From UBA4416 sp035439445 (lineage in GTDB: Bacteria; Bacteroidota; Bacteroidia; B-17B0; Aurantibacillaceae), in the NCBI GenBank assembly GCA_035439445.1, contig DAORKG010000002.1, forward strand, positions 99,082 through 163,081: a stretch of DNA of 64,000 nucleotides, given 5' to 3'. How positions within the stretch are numbered: the first letter of the stretch is position 1; every line of letters starts with the position of its first letter. Of this stretch, positions 26,701 to 35,600 are shown piece after piece. Position numbers and translations under genes: made by a program. The notes under the pieces are model-generated. The model worked only from the letters and a program-made list of their open reading frames with translations. It was not told where the DNA came from and did not search any database.

Positions 26701-29700
26701 CAGTTACTGTAGGAATTGGAGAAACAGTTAAATTTAAAGTACGGGTTGAGCTAGAACAACCGGCAGTACTAGTACCTACTACGCTATATATAGTAGTAGC
26801 GGTTGGTGTTACTGCAATTGTAGCTCCATTTAAAGCACCTGGATTCCAAGTATATGTTGATGCGCCTGTTCCTGTCAACGTAGCTGAAGCCCCTGAACAT
26901 ATAATAGTTGGGTTACTAGTTGCTGTAACGGTAGGGATTGAATTTACTACCAATGAAACTGTTTTTGTATTTGTACAACCTACTGTTGAGGTTCCTGTTA
27001 CAGTATAAGTGGTAGTTACAGTAGGAGAAACAACAGTAGTAGAACCTGTTAAAGCACCCGGGTTCCAAGTATAAGTATTAGCTCCTGAACCTGTTAAAGT
27101 AGCCGAAGAACCAGCACAAATTGCTGTTGGGTTTGAAACCGCAGTTACTGTAGGGTTAGAGTTAACGGTTATAGAAACCGTTTTTGTATTTGTACATGAA
27201 CCGTTGGCTCCTGTTACTGTATAAACAGTTGTAGCAGTTGGAGTAACCGCTACAGTGGCTCCAGACAATGCTCCTGGATTCCACGTATAAGTTGTAGCAC
27301 CACTTGCTGTTAATGAAGTAGAGGTTCCTGAACAAATAGTTCCTGATGTTGTAGACGCTGTAATAGTTGGCGTTGTCGTAACAGTTAATGATAAAGTTCT
27401 AGTGTTAGCACAACCTGCTGCAGAAGTTCCGGTTAAAGTATAAACAGTTGTAGCAGTTGGAGTAACTGCAACAGTAGTACCAGATAGAGCACCTGGGTTC
27501 CAAGTATAAGTACTAGCACCACTTCCTGTTAAGGTAGCAGTATTGCCAGAACATAACACAGTAGGATTAGAAGTCGCAGTTAATGTAGGTAAAGCATTTA
27601 CCGTTAAAGTAACATTAGCGGTATTAGTACAAGAACCTGAAGCACCAATAACGGTATATGTAGTTGTTACAGTAGGAGAAACAACTGTAGTTGAACCTGT
27701 TAAAGCTCCAGGATTCCATGTGTAAGAAGTAGCGCCACTTCCAGTTAAAGTAGCTGAAGAACCAGCACAAATTGCAGTTGGATTAGAAACCGCAGATACC
27801 GTTGGAATTGGAGTAACAGTTAAGTTTAAAGTACGAGTTGGGCTTGAACAACTGGCAGTGCTAGTACCTACGATACTATATATAGTAGTAGCGGTTGGTG
27901 TTACTGCAATTGTAGCTCCAGTTAAAGCACCTGGATTCCAAGTATATGTACTTGCACCTGATGCGGTTAAGGTAGCGGTATTACCAGCACATAATACAGT
28001 TGGATTAGAAACTGCTGTTATCGTAGGAATTGAACTAACCGTTAAAGTAACTGTTCTTGTATTTGTACATGAACCGTTAGATCCAGTAACAGTATAAGTG
28101 GTAGTTACAGTAGGAGAAACAACTGTAGTAGAACCTGTTAAAGCACCCGGGTTCCAAGTATATGTTGAAGCACCGCCTGCAGTTAAAGTCGCATTACTAC
28201 CAGAACATATTAAAGTAGGAGAAGAAGATGCTGTAACAGTTGGACTTGGATTGACAGTTAAAGAAACCGTTTTTGTGTTTGTACATCCAGCAGAAGTTCC
28301 AGTAACCGTATAAATAGTAGTAGCAGTTGGAGTCACGGCAACAGTTGTTCCGGTTAAAGCACCAGGATTCCACGTATAAGTAGTAGCACCACTTCCGGTT
28401 AAAGTAGCCGAAGAACCTGCGCAAATAGCAGTAGGGCTTGCAGTAGCGTTAACAGTAGGATTAGGTGTTACGGTTAAATTTAAAGTTTTAGTTGCAGTAC
28501 AACCTAAAGTAGTTGTTCCCACAACTGTATAAACAGTTGTAGCAGTTGGAGTCACGGCAATAGTAGTTCCTGTTAATGCACCAGGATTCCAGGTATAAGT
28601 ACTTGCACCGCTTCCTGTTAAAGTAGCCGAAGAACCTGCGCAAATAGCAGTAGGACTTGCAACTGCATTAACAGTTGGATTAGAAACAGTTAATGATAAA
28701 GTTCTTGTGTTAGTACAACCTGTTGCAGAAGTTCCGGTTAAAGTATAAATGGTTGTTGTAGTTGGAGTAACTGCAACTGTAGAACCTGTTAATGCTCCTG
28801 GGTTCCATGTATAAGTGCTTGCGCCACCAGCTGTTAACGTAGCCGTTGAACCAATACATAATATTGTTGGGTTTGATAATGCAGTGACAGTTGGACTTGA
28901 ATTAACCGTTATTGAAATAGTATTTGTATTTGAGCATGTTCCTGTTCTTCCTATCACTGTATAAATAGTAGTAGCAGTTGGAGTCACGGCAACAGTTGTT
29001 CCGGATAGAGCACCAGGATTCCAAGTATAAGTAGTAGCACCACTTCCGGTTAAAGTAGCCGAAGAGCCTGCGCAAATAGCAGTAGAACTTGCAGTAGCGT
29101 TAACAGTAGGATTAGGTGTTACAGTTAAATTTAAAGTTCTAGTTGCAGTACAACCTAAAGTAGTTGTTCCCACAACTGTATAAACAGTTGTAGCAGTTGG
29201 AGTCACGGCAATAGTAGTTCCTGTTAATGCACCAGGATTCCAGGTATAAGTACTTGCACCGCTTCCTGTTAAAGTAGCCGAAGAACCTGCGCAAACAGCT
29301 GTGGGACTTGCAATTGCATTCACAGTTGGGTTAGATACTGTTAAAGTAACTGTTCTTGTATTTGTACATCCAGTTGCGGATGTTCCAGTAACAGTATAAG
29401 TAGTAGTCACAGTAGGAGAAACAACAGTTGTTGAACCAGTTAAAGCACCCGGGTTCCAAGTGTATGTTGAAGCGCCACCAGCAGTTAAAGTAGCGCTACT
29501 TCCTCTACATATTAAAGTAGGAGAGGAAGATGCAGTAACAGTTGGACTCGGATTGACAGTTAAAGATACAGTTTTTGTGTTTGTACATCCAGCAGAAGTT
29601 CCAGTAACCGTATAAACAGTTGTAGCAGTAGGAGTAACGACAACGTTAGTTCCTGTTAGAGCACCAGGATTCCAAGTATAAGTAGTAGCACCACTTCCTG

Positions 29701-32017
29701 TTAAAGTTGCCGAGGAGCCTGCACAAATAGCAGTAGGGCTTGCAGTAGCGTTAACGGTAGGATTAGGTGTTACGGTTAAATTTAAAGTTCTAGTTGCAGT
29801 ACAACCTAAAGTAGTTGTTCCCACAACTGTATAAACAGTTGTAGCAGTTGGAGTCACGGCAATAGTAGTTCCTGTTAATGCACCAGGATTCCAGGTATAA
29901 GTACTTGCACCGCTTCCTGTTAAAGTAGCCGAAGAACCTGCGCAAATAGAAGTAGGACTTGCGATTGCATTTACGGTTGGATTAGATACGGTAACTGAAA
30001 CTGTTTGAGTATCTGTACAACCCGATGCATTAGTTCCAGTGGCTGTATAAATAGTAGTTGCAGTTGGAGTAACTGCTATTGTAGAGCCTGTTATACTTCC
30101 TGGTGTCCAAGTATATGAAATACCTCCTCCTGCTGTTAATGTTGAACTACTTCCCGAGCAAATAGAACTAGGATTTGCAACAGCAGTAATGGTAGGATTA
30201 CTTTTTGCATTTACTGAAATTGTTTTTGTTGAACTACAACCGGCTGCGTTTGTTCCTGTAACAGTATATATAACTGTTCCTGTTGGGGTAATAACAACAC
30301 TTGTTCCAGTTAAAGCTCCTGGATTCCACGTGTATGATGTAGCTCCTGCACCTGTTAATGTTGCAGTGCTACCAATACAAAGAAGAGTTGGGCTTGAAGA
30401 TGCTGTAATAGTTGGCGACGAACTAACAGTTAAGGATATTGTTTTTGTGTTAGTACATGAACCACTAGTTCCGGTAACAGTATATATTGTTGTTGTAGTT
30501 GGTGTTACAGCCACTGAAGCGCCTGTTAAAGCACCTGGATTCCAAGTATAAGTAGTGGCGCCTGTAGCAGTTAGTGTCGATGAGCCACCATTACAAATAA
30601 CAGTTGGGCTTGCTGTAGTCGTAAGACTTAATGATGAAACTGTTAAAGTAACTGTTCTAGTATTTGTACAGCCAACCAGATTGGTTCCTGTAACTGTATA
30701 AGTTGTAGTTACTGTTGGAGAAACAACGGTTGTAACACCTGTAGCTGATCCTGGAAGCCAAGTATATGTTGCAGCTCCCCCTGCAGTTAATGTAGCACTA
30801 TTTCCTGCACATATTGTTGTTGGATTAGAAACAGCAGTTACTGTTGGAGTAGGTCTAACTATTAGGTTTACCGTTCTGGTGCTTGTACAACCAGATGCAC
30901 TTGTTCCGGTTACGGTATAAATGGTAGTTGTAGTTGGAGTTACTGTAACAGCTGCTCCAGTTAATGCACCAGGATTCCAAGTGTATGTTGCAGCTCCTGA
31001 AGCTGATAAAGTAGCAGAAGAACCTCTGCATATAGAGGTTGGACTAGCAGTAGCTGTGATAGTAGGGGTTGGAGTTACAGATACTTGAACAGCACTAGTA
31101 TATGTAGAAATACCTGCTCCACAATTTGCTTCTCTCAAAGTTGCTGTATATGTGCTGGTAATAGTGGGGCATGGTGTCGCAGTTAATCCTGTAGCAGCAA
31201 ATCCACCCGGTCCTGTCCAGTTTACTGTAAAAGTCGGAGCTCCGGTTGGAGTAAATCTCCATGCTTCGTTAGTTGCTGTCCAAGCTGTTAATACGTTTCT
31301 TCCCGGAGGAGTTACAGCAATAGTACCTAATGCATTTTGAATCCCTATTAATCCTGCGCCACCTTGCCATGCACAAGTACCGGGGCTACTTTGGATGTAA
31401 ACATCTATTATGTTTGATTTTTCATATAGTACAACTTGAAAAGTTGTTGTGGTTGTGTTACAACTATATAATGGAACTGTGGTCCAGTTTGCAATAAATC
31501 TTCTACATGGTGCAGTACCTGTAGTTGTATAAGTAACAGTTGAACCAACTCCTACCGATGGGTCAATATCACGGTAAACACCACAGATGGTATTAGGCTG
31601 GTGTTCAACTAAGTTAGGCAATAATGTTGTTACCTGGTAATTTTCTCCACCACTAGCAAAAGCAGTATTAAATGTTATTTCACCATTACTACCAATTAAT
31701 AATTGATTAAACGTATTACCAAAATAACAGAAATTAAAACCAATATTAATTGCAGAACTCCAAACATCATCTACGTTAGGTATGGCAGTAGTTCCAACTC
31801 CATATGGAAAAGGAGTGTATGGTGTTGCAGCAACACTATAAGAAGAAGTAGTATTAAGTGTAGAGATTGTAGCGGCTAAACTCGCACAATTCCCACTACA
31901 TATAGTAGTGTTAGAACCTGCACTAATACTTGACGTTGGACAGGTTTGAGAAACAGCTGCTTGTTGAACAAATACAACAAGCAATAACACTTGAAGAGAT
32001 TTAATAAAAAACTTCAT
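20768..32017 (-). CDS. Giant repeat adhesin, SprB-like, with T9SS type B sorting domain
   Basis: 3749 residues. Signal peptide 1-24; residues about 60-290 are a non-repetitive head (SSAINIGFNFCYFGNTFNQLLIGSNGEITF style); about 315-3070 are 38 Ig-like repeats of 72-73 residues, each with a pair of cysteines and the core TYTWNPGALTG; then two PKD-like units, two DUF11-type units (VTYTIVATNAS, VTYTITVKNLG) and a CHU_C type B sorting domain from FIPEVFTPDGDGKNDFFVIKG to the end. It should be exported by Sec then T9SS to the cell surface. Large cysteine-paired beta stalks of this kind serve as gliding or attachment adhesins; which one is not shown. Confidence 0.95.
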   Translation of the reverse strand: MKFFIKSLQVLLLVVFVQQAAVSQTCPTSSISAGSNTTICSGNCASLAATISTLNTTSSYSVAATPYTPFPYGVGTTAIPNVDDVWSSAINIGFNFCYFGNTFNQLLIGSNGEITFNTAFASGGENYQVTTLLPNLVEHQPNTICGVYRDIDPSVGVGSTVTYTTTGTAPCRRFIANWTTVPLYSCNTTTTTFQVVLYEKSNIIDVYIQSSPGTCAWQGGAGLIGIQNALGTIAVTPPGRNVLTAWTATNEAWRFTPTGAPTFTVNWTGPGGFAATGLTATPCPTITSTYTATLREANCGAGISTYTSAVQVSVTPTPTITATASPTSICRGSSATLSASGAATYTWNPGALTGAAVTVTPTTTTIYTVTGTSASGCTSTRTVNLIVRPTPTVTAVSNPTTICAGNSATLTAGGAATYTWLPGSATGVTTVVSPTVTTTYTVTGTNLVGCTNTRTVTLTVSSLSLTTTASPTVICNGGSSTLTATGATTYTWNPGALTGASVAVTPTTTTIYTVTGTSGSCTNTKTISLTVSSSPTITASSSPTLLCIGSTATLTGAGATSYTWNPGALTGTSVVITPTGTVIYTVTGTNAAGCSSTKTISVNAKSNPTITAVANPSSICSGSSSTLTAGGGISYTWTPGSITGSTIAVTPTATTIYTATGTNASGCTDTQTVSVTVSNPTVNAIASPTSICAGSSATLTGSGASTYTWNPGALTGTTIAVTPTATTVYTVVGTTTLGCTATRTLNLTVTPNPTVNATASPTAICAGSSATLTGSGATTYTWNPGALTGTNVVVTPTATTVYTVTGTSAGCTNTKTVSLTVNPSPTVTASSSPTLICRGSSATLTAGGASTYTWNPGALTGSTTVVSPTVTTTYTVTGTSATGCTNTRTVTLTVSNPTVNAIASPTAVCAGSSATLTGSGASTYTWNPGALTGTTIAVTPTATTVYTVVGTTTLGCTATRTLNLTVTPNPTVNATASSTAICAGSSATLTGSGATTYTWNPGALSGTTVAVTPTATTIYTVIGRTGTCSNTNTISITVNSSPTVTALSNPTILCIGSTATLTAGGASTYTWNPGALTGSTVAVTPTTTTIYTLTGTSATGCTNTRTLSLTVSNPTVNAVASPTAICAGSSATLTGSGASTYTWNPGALTGTTIAVTPTATTVYTVVGTTTLGCTATKTLNLTVTPNPTVNATASPTAICAGSSATLTGSGATTYTWNPGALTGTTVAVTPTATTIYTVTGTSAGCTNTKTVSLTVNPSPTVTASSSPTLICSGSNATLTAGGASTYTWNPGALTGSTTVVSPTVTTTYTVTGSNGSCTNTRTVTLTVSSIPTITAVSNPTVLCAGNTATLTASGASTYTWNPGALTGATIAVTPTATTIYSIVGTSTASCSSPTRTLNLTVTPIPTVSAVSNPTAICAGSSATLTGSGATSYTWNPGALTGSTTVVSPTVTTTYTVIGASGSCTNTANVTLTVNALPTLTATSNPTVLCSGNTATLTGSGASTYTWNPGALSGTTVAVTPTATTVYTLTGTSAAGCANTRTLSLTVTTTPTITASTTSGTICSGTSTSLTASGATTYTWNPGALSGATVAVTPTATTVYTVTGANGSCTNTKTVSITVNSNPTVTAVSNPTAICAGSSATLTGSGANTYTWNPGALTGSTTVVSPTVTTTYTVTGTSTVGCTNTKTVSLVVNSIPTVTATSNPTIICSGASATLTGTGASTYTWNPGALNGATIAVTPTATTIYSVVGTSTAGCSSSTRTLNLTVSPIPTVTAVSNPTAICAGSSATLTGSGATSYTWNPGALTGSTTVVSPTVTTTYTVIGASGSCTNTANVTLTVNALPTLTATSNPTVLCSGNTATLTGSGASTYTWNPGALSGTTVAVTPTATTVYTLTGTSAAGCANTRTLSLTVSNPTVNAVASSTVICAGSSATLTGSGANTYTWIPGALSGATVAVTPTATTVYTVVGTTTLGCTATKTLNLTVTPIPTVTAGSNPTGICAGSSATLTGSGATSYTWNPGALTGSTTVVSPTVTTTYTVIGTSGSCTNTANVTLTVNALPTLTATSNPTVLCSGNTATLTGSGASTYTWNPGALSGTTIAVTPTATTIYTVTGTNASGCANTQTLSLTVNSIPTITVGAASNSICAGSTATIGAIGATSFTWNPGNVITTFTLTVTPTVSTTYTVTGSNISGCTNTNTLAITVVPNPTITASASSNTICSGNTTTLTANGGSTYTWTPGTLTGSTVVVSPTTTTTYTVISDNGLGCTSTQTVNITVNSVPSLTLTASSNTICIGTSGTLTATGATSYTWNPGALTGTTVIVSPTTTTTYTVDGDNGSCVGTQTITLVVSPNPTVTASASSNTICAGSSATLTGSGAISYTWNPGAITGTTAVVSPTTTTTYTVDGDNGLGCITSNTITINVNSAPSVSVVATPTVLCAGGSVTLTASGATSYTWNPTAATTSSIVDTPTLTTTYTVIGADAIGCSSSQTITINLATPNITLTASSNTICVGSSATLTANGATSYTWNPGTVTGTTAVVSPTTTTTYTVDGDNGTCTSTQTITLVVSPNATVTASASSSTICSGSSTTLTANGASSYTWNPGAITGTTAVVSPTTTTTYTVSGDNGLGCIVSETLAINVNSAPSISIAATPTVLCTAGSVTLTASGATSYTWNPTAATTASVADSPTLTTTYTVTGADAIGCSSSQTITINVGNPTISIVATPTALCAGGSATLTASGATSYTWNPGALTGTTAIVSPTTTTTYTVDGSNGTCNGTQTITLVVSPSATVLATASSNTICAGSSATLTGNGATSYTWNPGAVTGTTAVVSPTTTTTYTVDGDNGLGCITSNTIIINVNSAPSISITATPTVLCAAGSVTLTASGATSYTWNPTTATTASIVDTPTLTTTYTVTGDNGSCSSTQTITINVGAPSVTVVAAPTLLCEGSSGSLSASGATSYTWNPGALTGANVIVTPTTTTTYTVDADNGSGCITSSTVIITVTPGPTVTAVANPTLVCAGSTATLTGSGTTSYTWIPQNTTGNISIVSPTVATTYTLIGDNGGCIATTTVFVDVTPSPQNVTAISNSTLTCSTTTVSLTGNSTTTGVNYSWSGPSSYTSAVQSPTDIVIAGDYTLTVTDPLTGCSSTATTTVISNTTIPVVGIVSPAPVLGCNSTVTLSVITGTIPPLNYSWSGPSSFTSTVQSPTTSVAGDYTVTVTDPSNGCQNTVTITIGTSTVTPSFTATIIPATCSGTVANNDGTILVSGNSSTDTYDLSQAATYTGTATYATGSVIPFSGIITNTLVNPSVTTPYTIRVFGSNGCFKDTTLFLTPTNCSTVSANVLGMTKAVGTPTFVNNNAYNVTYTIVATNASSVDMTNFSIIDNLNNTFPLPTTYSVISTPSVTSLNSSLTINSAYDGSAQNDMLIPATSTLTAGRKDTIVFTVQINPNGFFGPFYNSAIGAGFDGAVTVSDSSNTGFAWDPDNDGDPTNNDTATVVTLTPHSVIGVAKSGSVSGILEDKTLDVTYTITVKNLGNDTIKFVQVLDTLRIPAPAQFTIKSGPTATGSLTANSNYNGNTDIGLLVANSSALAPGQTETITLVLNITPNGVTSITNTAIGAGFGSDGGIVRDTSHVGDNPDPNGNGNASDPGEAVPTVLELPDVNLFIPEVFTPDGDGKNDFFVIKGISGRVVKLTVFNRWGNKVYENETYDNTWDGMPNVSGLIIGNNKLPQGTYYYIVEFDDGVDKPVNGYVVLQY
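22810..31075 (-). repeat. Coding tandem array of 38 Ig-like repeat units of about 217 bp
   Basis: 38 units were counted by hand from the repeated I/L-C-x-G, TYTWNPG and GCTNT landmarks; 8265 bp divided by 38 gives 217.5 bp. Units 6-14 form three copies of a 651-bp three-unit block (identical marker starts 28491, 29142 and 29793, with at least 154 bp the same in all three). Units 16-17 and 21-22 share a perfect 416-bp duplication (26288-26703 and 27380-27795, 1092 bp apart). Units near the C-terminal end (26-38) are more diverged. Confidence 0.93.
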
Positions 32018-32024
32018 AAGAAAA

Positions 32025-32474
32025 TTATTGTATGGTTAAAGTAATATTGTTTAAGCTTTGAGCATTCAAAGCATCTATGTTATCTATTGTTTTAATTTCA
32101 TCAACTGAAAGTGCTTTTGAAATATCTTCAGAAGATTTCTTTTTATAATTTTTTTCGGCATCCGTTATCTCGAAATACTCTGTAGAGCCTTTGGTGTGTT
32201 TTTTAAGAAAATCTAAAGATTCTGTTCTTGCTAAAAAAGCAAAATAAAAACTTGCTTCCTTATCAGTATTATATAGCTTTACAGCTGCTTCTTGATTTTT
32301 TAATATATGTTTAAAGTTTGATGCATAAGAGCTAGCAGCTTCGCGAATCATGTTTTTTTGAACGGTTCTTATTGCAACACTATTTTTGGTTATAAAATCT
32401 TTTAACTCAGAGCTTGTTTGAGCTTTAGTTATTGCACAAAATAATAAAATGGATAAAAATAGTTTTAACCTCAT
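32025..32474 (-). CDS. Small secreted protein ahead of the adhesin gene
   Basis: 149 residues with a signal peptide (MRLKLFLSILLFCAITKAQ). The rest is helical and rich in Lys, Ser and Ala with no cysteine beyond the signal region and no recognised family. It ends 7 bases before the giant adhesin start, so it is the first gene of the four-gene operon and may be a periplasmic helper for it. A near-consensus box TATCTTTA lies on the minus strand about 20 bases upstream. Confidence 0.8.
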   Translation of the reverse strand: MRLKLFLSILLFCAITKAQTSSELKDFITKNSVAIRTVQKNMIREAASSYASNFKHILKNQEAAVKLYNTDKEASFYFAFLARTESLDFLKKHTKGSTEYFEITDAEKNYKKKSSEDISKALSVDEIKTIDNIDALNAQSLNNITLTIQ

Positions 32475-32606
32475 GATGTATATAATAAAATTTGTGCTAA
32501 AGATATGAAAATATGTTAATTATTAACAGGTTTTTAACAGATTAGAATTCAATCTAGTATTTCATGCTAAAAAATTGATTTACAGATATTTAAATTAAAT
32601 CGAAAA

Positions 32607-32629
32607 CCCCTAATTTTAAAAATTAGGGG
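32607..32629 (-). terminator. Terminator of secA
   Basis: Arms CCCCTAATTTT and AAAATTAGGGG with a very short loop, 29 bases beyond the secA stop; TTTTCG follows on the minus strand. Confidence 0.75.
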
Positions 32630-32657
32630 CTTGACGTTGTGAAATTTGAATATGTAT

Positions 32658-35600
32658 TTATGCTACTCCAACACCATGGCAGCTTTTGTATTTTTTACCA
32701 CTTCCGCATGGACAAGGATCATTGCGTCCTATTTTTTGTTCTACTCTAATTGGCTGTTGTTTTGGTTTTTGTTGTTCTTGTTGCGCTTGAGCTTCTTCTT
32801 CACTTCTGCTTTCAACTAATTTTTCTTTTGGTTTTTGTTGAACCGGTTCTTGTGTAAATTGAGCCTTTTGCAATTTTGGATGCTGTGGATTGTTTTCTTC
32901 AATCGGTAAACCACCTTTCATTAAAAATGAAATGATGTCTTTACTTGTTTTTGCAATCATTCCTCTGAATAAATTAAAAGACTCTAATTTATATACTACT
33001 AGAGGATCTTTTTGTTCTAATGATGCATTTTGCACAGATTGCTTCAAATCATCCATTTCACGTAAATGTTCTTTCCAAGAATCATCGATCATTGCCAGAA
33101 TTACAGTTTTCTCAAATACTGAAACTAGCTCTCTACCATTTGTTTCGAATGATTTTTTAAGATTTGCCATTACCTGGATTCCTCTTATTCCATCAGTGAA
33201 TGGTGTAACAATATTTTCAAAATTATTATTTGGATTTGTGTAAACATCTCTTACAACTGGGAAAACCATTTCAGCTATTTCTGCTGATTTCTTACGATAG
33301 TGTTGCTCACCGGCTTCAAAAAGATTTTGAGTTAAGTCGTCTTCTTTTCCTGATTTAAATTCCTGCTCAGAGAATGGAGATTCAATGCCGAAGTATTTAA
33401 TACATTCAACATTAAAACTTTCGAAATCTTTTAATACATGATATTCAGAAACTAAACTTTCAGCAACTTCATAAATCATGTTTGCTATATCAATACTTAT
33501 TTTGTCACCATTTAATGCATTACGACGACGTTTATAAACAACATCACGTTGTGCGTTCATTACATCATCGTATTCAATTAAACGTTTACGAGTTCCAAAG
33601 TGATTTTCTTCAACTTTCTTTTGAGCTCTTTCAATTGATTTTGAAATCATGGAATGCTGAATCACTTCACCTTCTTGTAAGCCCATTCTATCCATTAAAC
33701 TTGCTATACGTTCACTTCCAAATAAACGCATTAAGTTATCTTCCAAACTTACATAGAATTGTGAACTACCAGGATCTCCCTGACGTCCTGCACGACCACG
33801 TAACTGCCTGTCGACACGACGAGACTCATGACGTTCAGTACCAATAATTGCTAAACCACCAGCTTCTTTAACTCCTGCACCTAGTTTAATATCCGTTCCA
33901 CGACCTGCCATGTTAGTAGCGATAGTCACTGTTCCGGAAATACCAGCTTCAGCAACAATATCAGCTTCTTTTTGGTGTAATTTGGCATTTAATACATTGT
34001 GTTTAATGCCTCTTAATTTAAGCATACGGCTTAATAATTCCGAGATATCAACAGTAGTAGTACCAATTAATACCGGACGCCCTTCCGCTACTAATTTTGC
34101 GGTTGCTTCAATCACAGCATTATATTTTTCACGCTTAGTTTTATAAACTAAATCTTGTTCATCTTTACGTGAAATCGGACGATTGGTAGGGATAACTACC
34201 ACATCTAATTTATAAATATCCCAAAACTCTTGAGCTTCCGTTTCAGCAGTACCAGTCATACCTGCTAACTTATTATACATACGGAAATAGTTCTGTAATG
34301 TAATAGTAGCATATGTTTGAGTAGCTGCTTCAATTTTTACATTTTCTTTTGCCTCTAAAGCTTGGTGTAAGCCATCGCTATAACGACGACCTTCCATAAT
34401 ACGTCCAGTTTGCTCATCCACAATTTTAATTTGTCCGTCAGCAATAACGTATTCTTGGTCAATTTCAAATAACGAGTAAGCTTTTAGTAATTGATTTACA
34501 GTATGAATACGTTCACTCTTCACACTAAAATCACGCATTAAAGATTCTTTTAAAAGAATTTTTTCTTTAGGGTCAGCAAATACTCTTTTCTCTAAATCAG
34601 CAATTTCAGCACCAACATTTGGAATTACGAAGAAGTTTGGATCATCTGTTGTACCTGTGATTAAGTCAATACCTTTTTCAGTCATATCAACTGAATTATG
34701 CTTTTCATCAATCACAAAAAATAATTCAACATCTATTTTATGCATTTCCTTTTGTTGGTCTTGCATATAATAGTTTTCTGTTTTTTGCAATAAGGCTTTT
34801 ACACCCGGCTCACTTAAAAACTTGATTAAGGCACCATTTTTTGGTAAACCTCTGTATGCTCTTAATAATGGGATACCTGCTTCTTTTTCATTTCCTTCTG
34901 CAAACAAGCGCTTTGCATCCGTTAAGAAAACTTGAACCGCTGCTTTTTGCGCCGCTAATAATTTCTCTACACGTGGTTTGAATTCCATGAACTCATGTTT
35001 GTCACCAGTAGGTGTAGGACCTGATATAATTAATGGTGTACGAGCATCGTCAATTAATACTGAATCGACCTCATCCACAATTGCAAAATTATGTTTACGT
35101 TGAACAAGGTCAGATAATTCACGAGCCATATTATCACGTAAGTAATCAAAACCAAATTCATTGTTTGTTCCATAAGTAATATCAGCCAAATATGCCTGAC
35201 GACGTTCTTCTGTATTAGGTTCATGTTTGTCGATACAATCAACACTTAAACCATGGAATTGAAATAAAGGAGCGTTCCATTCGCTATCACGTTTTGCTAA
35301 GTAGTTATTTACTGTAACTACATGTACACCTCTTCCTGACAATGCATTTAAAAATACAGGTAAGGTAGAAACTAAGGTTTTACCTTCACCGGTAGCCATC
35401 TCTGCAATCTTACCCTGGTGTAAAACTGTACCACCAATTAATTGGACGTCGTAGTGCACCATGTTCCAAGAAACCTCATTACCTGCAGCAATCCATTTAT
35501 TTTTCCATGCTGCTTGGTTCCCACGAATCTCAATATTTTTATGAGTTTTAGCTAATTTTGTATCAAAGTCGTTGGCGGTTACTATTAGCTCTTCGTTTTC

